A program made the translations under genes and the position numbers. Below are positions 1 through 13,450 of a stretch of DNA of 64,000 nucleotides, in pieces. Source of the stretch: Camellia lanceoleosa (Eukaryota; Streptophyta; Magnoliopsida; Ericales; Theaceae). Position 1 is the first letter of the stretch. The number at the start of each line of letters is the position of its first letter. The stretch lies in NCBI GenBank assembly GCA_025200525.1, contig CM045761.1, positions 203,042,321-203,106,320 of the forward strand, in the 5' to 3' direction. A model generated the notes under the pieces. The model was given only the letters and a program-made list of their open reading frames with translations, ran no database searches and was not told where the DNA came from.

Positions 1-3000
1 GAATAGTGTTGAATAACAATACATCAGATTGGATCCCTTCCATGATTCCTTGGTCCAGAAGATTTAATGCTTCATCAAAATCTCCATTCCCCAACAGAAT
101 CTGACACAAATACGTTCCACTTTATGAAGACTGAAAATTCCAGGTCAAATATAATGTTTACCTCTACCATTCACAACACCAACATGAATTGCGGGATTAA
201 GTTGGTTCATGATTATAATAGAGATCTGGATTTGGTTGGATTCAAAGCCATAACCAAATGATTGCCATTTGATCGAACTCAACTTTTAGATTTTTAAAAT
301 TTCAGCAACTTTAAATAGCAGGTTTCTCACTCAAACTACAAAAATACCGCCCCTGAGGGGTGGGTTCAGTGGTTAGGGATCGGCCCAAAAACGGTTTCAC
401 CCGGGTTCAATCCTCCATCGCCCCTTGGCGTGACGCCCTTATACGTTGCCTCAAGCAATGTCTTAGCCCAGGGCTGGGGACTAGCGGTGCCAGCGTGACC
501 CCTTCTTTTTGTAACCAAAAAAAAAAAAAAACTACAAATATACCAATCTGATGTGCATGAGCAGTGTATCTCTTTGACAAAAAAATCAGCTCAATGATTA
601 GCACAAATTTTCGATTAAACTGTGAAAATTACAACAGAAGTATCAAAATCAGAAGCTTAAAGGTATCAGAACAATGTTTTTCTTTGGTAAACAATTCAGC
701 ATAATGATTGGTCTAAATTTCAATTAAATGCATCAACAAATTTGCGGGGTCACTACTGTTACCAGAGCAAATCAAATAAAACTAAATCATAAGTACACTA
801 CTCTTTTTATGTCAGATGCATATGACAGCACCATTTTGTGGGATGCAGACTAATTTAAAACATACGTGGTTGGAAAAGCAATTAAGCATACCTTTATAAG
901 AGATGTGTAAGTTACTGCCTGTGGAGAAAAACCATCACGCACCATCATAGAAACTAATGCACAAGCAGATTTGAAACATCTTATAATGCTGCAGCAATCA
1001 ATCATAATATTATAAGTTGCAGCATCTGGCAGAAAACCACATGATTTCATAGATTTGAAAATCTCAATTGCCATGTGACTCTGGATTTCAATGCATGAAA
1101 ACAAAAAAAAAAAGTTAGTGACCAAACTAACATAAAGACTATTTTTTTTTTGATATGTAAAGACTACCTAGGTGGAACAACTGATAGAATATACTTTTAT
1201 TGGATAGCAGGACATACTTCCTTAGCCTCAACAAGTGAATGCAACACTGTGTTATAGGTAGGTGTTCCTAGACAAGAGTAACCACGAGAAAACTGATTCT
1301 CTGCCACACGTAGGTACTGGATGAGCTCCCTCACCATCCCCTCTGCTCCAAGTGCTTTTAACTGAAGAACCAAAAATAAATTAATGCCATGCCACTGTGT
1401 TGAGATGTCAAAAATGGCGCAACTATAGCTTCAAATCACATGTCTGTACACATGTCATCAATCAAATAATCCCCACATTCACAATGAACAACTTTAACCT
1501 AGTAAACCCAGGGATCCAACTATTTACCAGTAAAATACTGTTACATACAAAGACAACAGACCTTGTCTACCTACGGCATCAAACTGATCCTAACAACATT
1601 AGTCATTACCATAATGTTCAACAAATGTTTACAAGTTGATGTGAAAGAGAAAGTACATATTTGAACCAAAAATGCCATTGAAAATTTTAATTTTAAGAAT
1701 TGAAAACTATTTGAGGTCAACTAAAAGTAAGAACCGAAGAGCGAGAAACTTACCAAGTTCTTCATTGATGAATGACTGTGCTGAATGCTATTTTTCACCA
1801 TATCCATTTCTATAGCATTTATCCTTTTGGCAACATCAACCTGTGACAACATATTGCCTTCTTCATAGGGTGCATTCACATTGCCAAATAATGAAAATAG
1901 CAGCTCATATGTCCTGATATCTGGCTGGAGTTTCATTTCTTTCATTCTAGCCAATATACGAACAGCACGTTCGGGTTGATCCTACAAAATGTAAAGCTTT
2001 TATTAAAGACTAGAAGGAAATTCATTTACTTTAAAAAAAAAAAAAGTTGATCCTATATAATTTTACATTAATAGAAAGAACATCTGAATTCAAGTGGCAC
2101 TGAACCATTAGGCAATTGACTTTAAAGTGTTAGTAGGAAAAAGTTGGGGCCACTCCGATAAGATAGTAATCGTTCTTTCTTTCTTTGGTAAAGAATAAGA
2201 CTGTAATCATTGGGGGCTCCAATATTGCTGCTTGCCTAAAATGTGTACTATCAACAACAATATAACCTCTTCATTGGCTAGTCAAATGGGACTGCATTGG
2301 ACTTGAGTTATCCATATTCTATCTTTCATGTAAAAATAAGCACTATATATTCTTGCTTGCATAAAGTAAAAAGAAATAGAGGGCATAAAATAAGGGAAAC
2401 AAATGTAATGTGAAGCTTCAGGTATATAATGCCGACTTACTAGAGTGTCACATGCCTCAAGAAAAGCATTATAAGCATGCGCATGAGGGCTTTTGGAAAT
2501 TTGATCCAGCAAAGCCTCAGCTAAATCCAGTTCCAACCCTTTGCAGCAACCTATTGCTATGGTTGCAAGAGTTGAATCATACGGTTTCAAATTCTTCTGT
2601 TGCATTGCCTTTAACTGCAGGAGATGAAGGGTGAAAAATGAAATCAAATGAGATGATGTTCTCTAGTGGGAATAGTTAAAATGAACTCAAACAAGATCAG
2701 TGAATTGTAAACAATAATAAAAAAATAAAAAAAAAAAGGGAAAAAGAAACTGCACACAGTTGCTGAATGGAGCAGTATATCTTACAAGTTCAATGCCATC
2801 ATGGAAACCTCTTTCAAAAACAACTGCTCTTATGAAGCCATCATATGTACTGCATGATGGTTCCACGCCCAGATTCCACATCTAAACAAAATAGACCCCT
2901 AAAAGTCAGTAAATAACAAGAAGGTGATTAAGTTCAACAGTACGCAGCTATCCACTAATAGGAAAGGCTCATAACATTATGAAAAATTGGAGGGAAAAAA

Positions 3001-6000
3001 AATTATACTAAAATATCTAAAGACTGAAGGAAAACAAATTCTTCACTAGAATATGAGAATATTCAGTGGGTTTAACCTGACTACAAGTTTTAGCTTTTAA
3101 AATAAATATCAATTAAAATCCCCGCATAAGATTAATAAATATAACAGCAACATAAAACAATTGCAAATGCACATAATAAAGTTATGCTACCTGTAAAATT
3201 AATTGCTCTGCCAACCTACAATTTAGAGTTTGTGCACAAGCATGTATCACATCATTGAAAGACCACCTCAAGACCTTCATAACAAACGCACTGCTATGTT
3301 TTCTCAGCACACTTAGCCCAGCATTATCAACTTCATTCCTTCCTGTGAAGAAAGTACTGACTTGCTCATGGTTACTAACAAAAGTCTCCATTTTCTTACC
3401 GTTCACAAAACCAGAAAGTTCAGAATCTTCATTCTCCATGCTACATCTCTGCAGGCCCAACTCACAGCTTGAAGGTATAGGAATGTCCAATCTTGAAGTG
3501 AACAACTTTCCTTCAGCTGTTTTACAAATAATGAAGCATCCCCGCAAAGCCAAATCCACCATGTGTTGTAAGGACTCATATGCAGCTTCCAAGTCTCTCA
3601 ACCTTGTAAAGGACCACACAAACTTTCGAAGAGAAATAATGCTGAGACTATAATATTTTATATAATCCTTCCAAATTTCATGGACTGCAGATAGATTTTG
3701 CTGCAAAACTGCAAGCTGAAAGGATAAATTTAGAATAGTAATCAATTTGATACATACATACAAAAAAAAGAAAAAAAAAAAGAAGAAGAAAAGGTTTTAC
3801 AACTTCATTAGGTCCATGTTTGTTACTTGACAAAATCAGATCACAGCCACAACAAAGATTGATCACTCAATCAATTGCAAACAGTTCAGCATGGAATGAG
3901 AAGTGTTAAAACAAACATAATATGAAACATACACCACAAGAGCAAGGATGCACCAGTATAAACTATGATTACATTTATACTTTTATAATCACAAATTTCA
4001 TGAGAAAAACCAAACCAAGGAGGGGGAAAAAAGATGCAGACATTAACTGCTGAAAACCGTACTAACAATTTGGTTTCTAGCCATCTAAGATAGATTAAGA
4101 AATTTTTTTTAACACTCTTTCTAACCTTGAGAAGCTCTGTATATGTTATTTCATTCTTCCCCACCATTCGGCGCTCCATCAAATCCAAACATTCATTGGC
4201 ATGATTTACACTATGTATTCTTGCACAACCTCCCAAGAAATTATTGTACATAAGCAAAATAGGATGGAAGTCATGGTTTTCTCCAAGAATGTTCATCAAA
4301 TTGAATGCCTGAACAAAGTATTGTAGAAACACATAGACATGTTAAGTAAATTCCAACCAAAGAAGGGAAAAAAGAAAAAGGAAAAATAAAGACAGGAGCA
4401 GAAACAAACAGACATTTTTACTTGTAAAAAAAAAAAAAAGGTAGAAGAAGAAACAAATAGACGTTTTTACTGGTAGTTCAAAGCAGCAATACTAGTGCTA
4501 GTTAGATATGTTTTAATTATTGCTGGAATCTCAACCATTTATAACACAAGCAGCCTTATTTTGCATCATTTTCATGACAAAGAATTCAGTGGCCTTGCTA
4601 AGATAATGAATCACATTAACAAGCTATTACTGATACATACTGATGTATAATTGATAACATGAAATTTTTTTCACTTACTGAACAGAAAAAATTAACCAAA
4701 AAGTGACTGTGAAAATATGGTCAAAATATGTAGACGACCATCATACCTCGTCTAGGTAACCCCCTTTACAAAGAGCTCGAATAATAAGAAGGTAGCACTT
4801 CTCGTCCAAATAAATATCTTTCTCACCCATAATTCTCCAAGTTTCCATGCCAAACTGCAGACAAAAGGAATATCTTCCATGACTATTCCACCCAAGAATC
4901 ATTCAACATAGTGAGTGTGAGTAATCTCTACCCAACACAAAGTGGAGGAGGCCTCAGTTGTCAGTGTAAATGAGGCAAATGTGAAGGCCTCACCTGTAAG
5001 TTACTCTTTAGTAAATGCATTTATCAAGTTAACTTATTTTCGTGACACTATGCAATGATTCTATGCAGACGGTCAAAATGAACTTGCATTGATTGCATAT
5101 TACAATGCAAAGTTTAAATTTTGATCTCTTCCAATTAAAGTGACAAACAGTATGCCTAAGATAAACCAATATACCATGTTTAATGTGGTTTGAATCTGCC
5201 TCCTATATGTGTTCTACTCTAATATAGTTAACTTATATGTTAGAGAGCAAAACAAAAATACAGTCAAGAATGCACTGTTTTAAAGTATGAACAAGTCCAC
5301 TAGTTATCCTCTAGTCCAAAATCTGTATGTCTCAAGCACGGATAACATAAGCAACATAATAGCCTCAGGAGAACAAACTCATTTTAGAGCCTACCAGTGG
5401 ATCTGGCGATCGTGCACAATACTCAAGAATATAAATAAAATCACTGGCTGTCAATGAGTGGTTTCTGTGGCCAATATCTGATAGCAGACTAGAAGCTACA
5501 CTTCTTGCACCCAATCGAAGTGCATTAACAATTTGCATCTGCACAGACCTCAAAATTGGTTCCGCCCCATACCTTAAAGAACCATGACCTGCAAATGAAA
5601 ACCTGATACTCTCAAGATTCCTTGCATATAACGAAAGACATTCAAGACAAGAGAAAGATCAATACACTTAACAATCCTTCATCCGTGTTCTTTAGGCTGT
5701 GTTTGGATCTTGGATTAGTGATAGGAAAAGGAAAAAGAAAGGGAAATGTGTTTGTTTGGGGGGGGGGGGGGGGGGGGGGGAACACAGCATTAGACAAACA
5801 AATGCACCCAAGTGATCATGTGTCAGAGCAATTATAGATGAGTAATACCACTTAAAGCTGTGTAGGTTTGCAATGTTTCCACTCTGCCAGCAATTCCCTA
5901 TACAATAACATAAAATTATTAGAATTTGTTTGGTTATTGCACAAATTGAAAGAAAGAAGTGATATAAAATGCTTAGAAGTGGCTAATTTTCTTTGCTTTT

Positions 6001-6334
6001 CCCTCATTCCACAGACATGAATTCCTATTTCTTTCAAAAACAAAATCAAGATGAAAGAGGGAAGAAGAATTACATATTGAGATTCTTTCAATTTCCAATA
6101 CGATCGTGAAATTGAGCAGAGACGGATCGTTAATCTGTGCAACGAATAGAAAAAGAAGAATGTGAAGTAAGTGCCCTCCATACATGGAGATTTGTATGTA
6201 AATTGTGCTGACCAACAGAGACTACCTGTGCATGCTTTGGGGCTTGCTCGATGGAGAAATAAAGGTTAGGGTTTAGGGGTTTTGGTCGAAGAAAAGAGTG
6301 AGATTTGACGGGAATGGAGAGAGAAACGGTTCAT
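1..6334 (-). CDS. Pentatricopeptide repeat (PPR) protein gene, 12 visible exons, 3' end outside window
   Basis: The gene reads right to left. Exons placed from GT-AG borders and continuous phase: 6226-6334 (start uncertain), 5852-5897, 5395-5588, 4747-4854, 4126-4308, 3191-3715, 2786-2881, 2441-2614, 1754-1981, 1218-1361, 892-1080 and 1-100 (continues off the edge). From exon 4 to exon 11 every length is a multiple of three. PPR-type helical pairs are clear, for example PDAATYNIMIDCC and AVTYTSLIK in exon 11 and TYNTVLHSLVEAKE in exon 10. About 700 residues are visible. PPR proteins bind RNA in mitochondria or plastids. Most plant PPR genes lack introns, so this one belongs to the intron-rich minority; it recalls the Arabidopsis At1g76280 type, an identification from memory. 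The start is problematic: the ATG at 6334 opens an Arg/Ser-rich, transit-like frame that stops at the AAACCCTAA box, while the frame that joins exon 2 lacks an ATG. The first in-frame ATG is at 5538. Confidence 0.85.
349..528 (+). mobile_element. tRNA-derived SINE in a PPR intron
   Basis: A roughly 180-bp insert lies in the intron between exons 11 and 12 of the PPR gene. It begins with a tRNA-like head: an A-box-like stretch around 362-377 (GGGTTCAGTGGTTAG) and a B-box-like GGGTTCAATCC at 402-412. It ends in an A run (517-530). It is flanked by a 16-bp direct repeat, AAACTACAAAAATACC at 333-348 and AAACTACAAATATACC at 529-544, with one mismatch. RNA polymerase III boxes, A tail and target-site duplication together define a SINE copied by a LINE reverse transcriptase. 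It is antisense to the PPR gene. The single mismatch suggests a fairly recent insertion. Confidence 0.85.
5758..5780 (+). repeat. 23-bp homopolymeric G tract
   Basis: An uninterrupted run of 23 G lies in PPR intron 2 (between exons 2 and 3). The plus strand could form a G-quadruplex; the transcribed RNA would carry a C tract. It follows a sequence at 5693 beginning GGCTGTGTTTGGAT, which resembles the end of a common plant MITE. Run length is likely unreliable in sequencing. Confidence 0.8.
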
Positions 6335-6497
6335 CCGCCATTGCTGGTTCTGGACGGAGACGAACACCGCTTGCTCAGATACCGAAACCAACCGCTTTAC
6401 CGGAGCTGCGAATCTGCATGACCCTCTCAGTCAAGCAAATCTCTGAAAACCTGGAAGATTTTTTTTGTTTTTTTGTTTTTTTTTTAACGCTGTCTGT

Positions 6498-6551
6498 TTG
6501 GGCCGGATTAGGCCCACATGAATCCTTTTTGGAACCGGCCCATATATATAT
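6498..6551. repeat. Left copy of a ~55-bp direct repeat flanking the MULE
   Basis: The stretch from GTTTGGGCCGGATTAGGC to CCGGCCCATATATATA recurs at 35547-35609 with a few substitutions, just outside the opposite end of the MULE. It contains GGCCCA/GGCCCATA motifs of the kind found in plant housekeeping promoters and lies upstream of the PPR gene. It is far longer than a MULE target duplication, so it is probably an older short tandem duplication into which the MULE inserted. Confidence 0.7.
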
Positions 6552-6560
6552 TTTTCAATA

Positions 6561-6581
6561 AGGGGACTTACCAGTTGGTCC
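6561..6581 (+). repeat. Left terminal inverted repeat of the MULE
   Basis: This end abuts the TTTTCAATA duplication at 6552-6560. It shares TGGTCC and the G-rich end with the inverted right terminus at 35503-35523. Thirteen of 21 positions match, so the repeat is short and degenerate. Confidence 0.6.
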
Positions 6582-6934
6582 CATGCAAATAAACTAATAT
6601 CCAGCAAGTCTTCTCCTATTTCAGTTTTCAATTTTACCTCTAAATGTCACAAAACACGCTTGAAGCAAACACCAAATCACGAGGTCTCCCTGTACGCGTG
6701 AAACATATGCTCTTTCTCAATTGTTCTGATTTGGAAACTATTCTGAGGCAATTTGGAAACCACTGGGGATTTGTGATTTTGAAATCGAAACAAACAAAGA
6801 GATTTTCCCTGAATCTCCCATCGTTTCCAAAGAAATCAACTCTATTTCGATCTATATTCTGATTCCGAACAGATACCCAGCAAATCCTCCACCGTTTCGA
6901 TCTATATTCCCTGTTTCATTCATCTTCAAGAACT

Positions 6935-9900
6935 ATGCGAATCAAACGTGAGTCGTATTCATCTTCCATTCTTCTTTTATAACTATAATTAAATGATATT
7001 CAACTTCATAATAATCACATATTCATGTTCATTTGCTATACAATAACAGATTTGCTTATTTTGCCCAATTCAGTGAGAAAATTTGCTATAACCATGATAG
7101 ATTTGCTTAATTTTCTTAATTGAGTAATAAAATTTATTCCAATGATAGATTTGCTTCCTTTCTTCTTTCATAACTGTAATTGAGTTATAAAATTCGATTT
7201 GAAGCTATTTTTAATGTGTATCATACAGTATTAATTTATTATTGATATTCAATTTCATAATAATCATATTTTCATCTCCATTTGCTAAACAATTATGGAT
7301 TTGCTTAATTTTGCTAATTCAGTGATAAATTTTGATATACAATAACAGATTTGCTTACTTTGCCCAATTCAACGATAGGTTTGCTTAATTTTCCTAATTG
7401 AGTGATAAAATTTGTTATAATGATGGATTTGCTTCTCTTCTTATTTTATAACTATGGATTTGCTTCCCTTCTTCTTTCATAACTATAATTGAGTAATAAA
7501 ATTCGACTTCAAACTATTTTGAATGTGTATCTTACAAAATTAATTTATGAGTGATACAATTTGACTTGAAGCTATTTTCAATCGACCATACAAGATTAAT
7601 ATATATGAGTGATACTCAACGTCATAATAATCATACCTTTATGTTCATTTGCTATACAATGATGCATTTGCTTACTTTTGCTAATTCAGTGATAAAATTT
7701 GCTATACAATTGTTTTCATCTTCATCTTCAACATCATACTTCATGTTCTTTTGTAATTTGGAATCTAAACTTTGCTATACAGTTATATATTTGCTTAATT
7801 TGCATAACAGAGAGATTTCTTCTTAGTTTGCCTAATTCAGTGATAAAATTCTTCTTAATTTTCAATGTTCATGCTCAATGTTTTTGTACAGATGTTGCCA
7901 GTCATTTTAAAAGATTACGTCGTCGATAAACAAGTTTCTCAAAGAAGAAAAAGATTGAAAAAGTTGACTTTGTTATAGAGCCAACAACACATGAAAGTGA
8001 AAATCAACTAAAAGTTAAACTTGAATCTAACATTGACAATGAGGAGCCCAAACAGGAACAACTGAAACCAGCTACAGAGATCCACAAAGCAAGAGGGAAG
8101 AAAAAGATTGATGGAAGAAAAATTAGGACTGAACAGATACATGATAATGAAGCAAAGTATGTCTACCGTTCTAACATTCAATCTCTTATCAAATTTTTCA
8201 AGACAACAAAACTCAGAGAGGAGCATTTGATACTATTGAGAAAGACCCATTTTTCACTTTTGGTTGATACATTGAATGAAAACAAGGTTAAAAAAAGAAA
8301 TTCAATTAAATATGATGATGTGGTTGCAAAAATTTTGCAAACTTACCAAATGGATGGAACCACATTTGAAATTGCTGGGAAGAAACTGAAATTGAAAAGA
8401 AATGACTTCAAGTTAATTTTTGAGATTGCATGTGGACACAAGAAGATAAATCTCGAAGAAAAAATGAGGTAGCTATGGTGCAAAGAAGGAAAATAACCGA
8501 GAGCAGAATGACAAGTGCTTCAATTCAAAAGTTGATAACAAAACTTTTGAGAAGTACCAACAATGAAGATGTAGAAGATGTTGTTAGGCTTGTGTGCCTT
8601 TTGGTTTGTTTGCTTTTGTTGTATCCGGGTATTGGGACAACAATTGGTTGGGGGTTCATGAAATACCTCGAGAATATTTATGAAATGAAGTCTTATGATT
8701 AGTGTGGTGCAGCAAAACAACATCTTACAAAATCAATAGCATGCAACATCAACCAAATTGATAGAGTGTACGAATGTGTGATCATCTTGTTGGTAAGTAA
8801 ATACCTCACTTACAACTTATAAACTACAATATTTACATTTACTAAATACTAATTTATAACATTTTTTTTTTGTCTTCAACAGTATTGGATATGTGAGCAT
8901 GCAAATATCATCAAACCAAATGAGAAGAATCCAACACCAAGATTTGCAAAATGGAACATTACTCATCTCGGAGAACAATTGGCAAAGTCATCTTTGCATG
9001 ATCTGAAACATATTGAGGTATCCATTCATATCCTTTGTTTTGTTTAAACAAATATTAAATTTTCTTATGCAGTGATAAATTTTAGCAAGACTAATAAATT
9101 CTTCTTAATCTTCATGGTGTCACATTTGTCGTAGAAAAATTATTTAGGCATTTCATCTGTGCTAGGAAATTATTCAATAAACAATTTTTATCAATGTTTA
9201 ACCTTTATTTCTTTAATTGAGTGATGAATTTTGCTATGCAGTAATAAATATTCATTTTCACTGATAACTTTTTGCTCACAGTTATAAATTTCCTTAGTTA
9301 TCTTCATTGACTTATAAATTTTGCTTAATATTGCTAATTCACTAATAAAACTTGTTATCATGAACCAAATTACCATTCTTACTATAAATTTGAATCACCG
9401 AATGATAAATTATTACTTACCTCTGCCTCATATCATTTTTTTTAATAATTTTCATTCATGTAGGAGAGTAATTTGAGAGACACAATTGAAGAACAGAACA
9501 TATACAAACAATTGCAACCACAAACAGATGATGAGCATGAAGATGAAAAATGTAACTTTGAGGAACAACAGGAGACTGAATTATCTGAAAAGGAAGAAGA
9601 ACCAATTATCAGAAAGATATTCGGCCTCGACCCAGAAGAAATTCACAGAATCCCAAGAATCAAACAGGTGCTTCAAAAAAGAGAAAATCAACAACACTGC
9701 AATCAAAAAAGAATACACGAAGGAAAGCCAACTTTCAGCATGAAACTCAAGAAGGTCCAGTTCATGTGCAAACAAATGAGCTTTCTTTTGACAACCTAGA
9801 AAATGGTGAAGAAGAAACAATGATCAAACAGAAAGTTGGTCCAGCAACTTCCCCGGGATTGAAGCATCAAACACCAGCTGAAATGAGGAAAGCAAAAAAG

Positions 9901-12089
9901 AAACTTGCCTATGAAAGAAATATCTACCATGTCAAAATCAATGAACATACTTTTCAGAAACTAGAAGAGAATGTCCTGATAATCCAAAGGCTAGAAATGG
10001 AGAAGGCAAGAATCCAAGCAGAAAATGACGAGCTTAAGGACCAACTCATGAAGCTCAATAAACAAATGAAAGAACAAAGCAAGAAAGCAAAGACACAAAT
10101 GGAAGTGAAAGATGTGGAAATAGTGCTACTTAATGAGAGAATTACAATGTTGGTTGAATCAAATCTCTACCTGGACAGTGAAGAAGAACAAATCCAAGTT
10201 GAAGTTGAAGCCACCACTACCAAAACATCACCTCTTGTCAACTCAATGATAAAAAGGGTCAAAAATAGAGAAACAAGAAAAGAGCACAAAGATCCAGATT
10301 TTTGCTACATAATGAAAAGACAACCAAACCAGAACAAGACAGTTGATCAAGTAGAACCAATGGTTGAAGAAAATTCAAAGACCAGAAAAGAAGAGCACAC
10401 ACAACATCAACATCAACATCCAACAAAACAAATTAACACTTCATATCCAGTGTTTCACAAATTGCCAAAGAAATCAAGGATGAAACTCACTAGTCTTTGG
10501 GTAACAAAAACCAGCAGGTAAGAACATGAATTGGACCTAAAATTTCCAAATTTGGAATCTAAATTTTAGTATATAGTCATGCATTTACCAATGTATAACC
10601 TTCATTTACTTCAATCATTGATAAATTTTGATATACAGTGATAAAATTTGCTATATTATGATAAATTTTACTTAATTTGTTTGGTAGAGTGATATATTTT
10701 GCTAATCTTCTTGTTGTCTCATATATGGTGTCAAATTATTTAGGCATTTGAGTTTATGTTCTGTACTTCATTTCATGGTTCATATTTGATACATGAAGTA
10801 AAATTTCATGCTCAATTTGTTCCCCTAATCTTTGATTTGTTAATTGACCAATAAATTTTGGTATCTGATGATAAATTTTGTTTTCACATTTGCAGTTATC
10901 CAATCTTACAAGGAAAGGAAGTAGGCAGCTATTTGTACTTGGATGATATTGACAAAATAGTCAAATGCGAAGAACTTTCTGGAAATGTAAAATCAAATCC
11001 CTATTTGTGCATATATCAATTGTAATACCAAACTATAATTCTCTCATTAACCTTGTTTGCTTTTGTTTTTAAAACAGGCAATAAATGCATATAAGGAAAT
11101 CTTAATGACAGAAGAGCAACTGAAACTAAACTTCAGCCTCAGCTCACAAGCAGGAACAACATATATATTTACTACATCATGCCATGTAAGTAAATTACAT
11201 ATATATATATATATATTTATTTCATTACAATATCATCCATTCCCCTTGTCTAAATCAAGTGCATAAGTTCTCATTCATCCAGTTTTATAGTGATAATTAA
11301 TGAATTACATTGTAATCAAAACTAATATATTTGCAAAACATAGTATTTATTCACCACAAAGGATGAGACAGAAACAAATCAATTATTGAACAAAATGATG
11401 TTAGAAGCTGTCAAGGAAAGATATATTCTTTTCCCAATTTTCAATGAAAAGCATTGGATGTTGTTGGTACTCGACACTGAAAATGGCTCATGGAAGTTTT
11501 ACAATTCAATGACACCAAGCAAAAAATAGATAACCACTTAACTGAGGCAAACAAACTGGTAAAACACCAATTACTTATGATATCATCCATTCCCCTTGTC
11601 TATATCAAATTTTCTTATGCATATATTTGTCAAACACCAATTAATTATTAATATATTTTGCAGAGAAAGGTTATTGAAAAATACCTTCAACATCACAATC
11701 CCAAAGCCATTGAAGGTAACAAGTTTCATGAAGAAACAGAAATTGCAATGAATTGTCCCCAACAAGTTGATCATTCGTAAGTTTCTGAAAACCAAAACAC
11801 ATTACATTGATAAAATTATCATTGATGACTACTAACTTTGTTTTTCCAATGTCATCGTAGACTTGATTGTGGCGTCATAGTTTGTTACCTCATGAGACAA
11901 TATGTCTGTAATAAAGACATCTTTCCCAACTTAACAAAGGAGGAGTGCCACTAAATCAGAGCAGATATCATAGATGCTTTGTTGACTAACCAACAGACAG
12001 ACACCCAGCAAATCGTTGATGAGGCAATAGAAGCGGTGCTTAAAGATAAGGAGTTTTGGGACACAATACACAATGACAACAATGCTTGA
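6935..12089 (+). pseudogene. Ulp1-like protease gene copy A (peptidase C48 family), decayed
   Basis: Nine exons were placed by comparison with copy B: 6935-6947, 7892-8792, 8883-9017, 9464-10517, 10896-10986, 11078-11185, 11344-11558, 11664-11776 and 11861-12089. Exon 1 is 13 nt (ATG plus three codons and one base). Exon 2 carries a conserved block (YVYRSN, DDVVAKILQ, IGWGFMKY). Exon 4 encodes a Lys/Glu-rich coiled coil. Exons 7-9 encode the protease fold: KHW (catalytic His), WKFYNSM at the Asp position, PQQ (oxyanion Gln) and LDCGVIVC (nucleophile Cys). Ulp1 proteases cleave SUMO from proteins in the nucleus; the role of transposon versions is unknown. Damage: TAA at about 7927, a frameshift near 8450-8470, TAG at 8700, frameshifts in exons 4 and 7, and TAA near 11953. 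Confidence 0.85.
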
Positions 12090-12119
12090 ATAATTTGGGA
12101 CAAAGATTATAATCATTTT

Positions 12120-13303
12120 GGTTCTTACTTTACTTCAATGAATATTACAATGCTTGGTTGTTACAATGTCAAATTTGCTTCAATTAAACATTCAGTCTTT
12201 TTTAACCATATTGTTACCATATCTGGCTTTTGATATAGGTCTTATTTTATGCAAATTTCATTCAAAAAATTAATTATGATCTAATTATTTATGTCAAACT
12301 TAAAGGTTAATAACAGGTTAGGAATCACTATACTGATAAATTTACTTTCTTATAGTGTTTTGTTTACACTGATAAATTTATCACTGTTCAAACAAAAAAA
12401 CAGCACCTCTCTCTCTCTCTCTCTCTCACTCTTTTCTCCAAACTCAATTAAATAAAGCACTATAAAGAAATAAAAAATTTACCTAAATTGAAAAATAAAA
12501 CTCAAACCCTATTACATTGTTTTGATTATTTTGGTTCTTCATTTGCTATAACGAAACATTTCGTCTTTTTTATCCATATTGTTAAAAAATATAGGTTTTG
12601 ATATCAATCTAGTTTTATGCAAATTTCAATCAAAAAATTGATTACAATCTGATTATTTGTGTCAAATTTAAACGTTAATAATAGGTTTGGAATCACTATA
12701 CTGATAAAATTATTTTCTTATAGTGTTTTGTTTACACTAATAAATTTATCATTGTTTCAAGAAATTTATCACTGTGAACACTGACAAATTTCTTACTGTT
12801 CAAACAAAAAAATAGCACCTCTCTCTCTCTGTCATTCTTTTTTCCAAATTCAATTAAACAAAACACTATAAAAAAATTACAAATTTACCTAAATTGAAAA
12901 TAAAAACACATACACTATTACATTATTTTGATTATTGTAAAATTTTTAAAAAGAACATATAAGTACAATTAGAATAAATTTTTAAAACAAAAATATTATA
13001 TTTGTAGTTACACGTGAGCTCAAGAATGTTGAAAAATCATATTATAATTTTACAATAAAAAATACTAATATTTAAAAATTAGCTGTTATTAAAATGCTCA
13101 AGAATGCTCAAGAGTCTTCTCATGTTTATAAAATGCTCAAGAATGTTCTCATGTATTATATTTCATCTAAACATGAGAACACTGAAGCATTTCCTAGACT
13201 GAAATTTTGAACAATTAAAACTGAAAATAAATTGCAAAACTCAAAATATCTTGCTACTGTAGCAACATATATGCCACTGATAAAAACAAGTACTATTGTA
13301 AAA

Positions 13304-13342
<39 letters not shown>

Positions 13343-13450
13343 TTCTTTTTTCCCAATTCAAGTAAAGAAAACACTATATATAAAAAAAAAATTTACATAA
13401 ATTAAAACATAAACAGTATTACATTGTTTTGATCATTTTCCTTCTTAATT
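12120..13450. repeat. Repeated 3'-flank modules between the two Ulp1-like genes
   Basis: No gene is seen here. A roughly 420-bp module occurs at about 12180-12540 and again at 12545-12960, with a partial third copy near 13170-13440. It includes a GGTTxGGAATCACTATACTGATAAA stretch, a TTTTGTTTACAC box, the palindrome TGATAAATTTATCA (12370-12383) and a CT-rich run. Pieces recur inside copy B (16873-17340) and after copy B (25620-25842, continuing after the copia element at 31401). The module is thus a 3' flank copied with the Ulp1-like unit. From 13450 to 14050 the sequence is AT-rich without recognisable features. Confidence 0.7.

Noticed and set aside
360..415. Possible tRNA gene from A-box and B-box-like sequences
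   Set aside because: No cloverleaf can be drawn, and the A tail and flanking 16-bp duplication show a tRNA-derived SINE.
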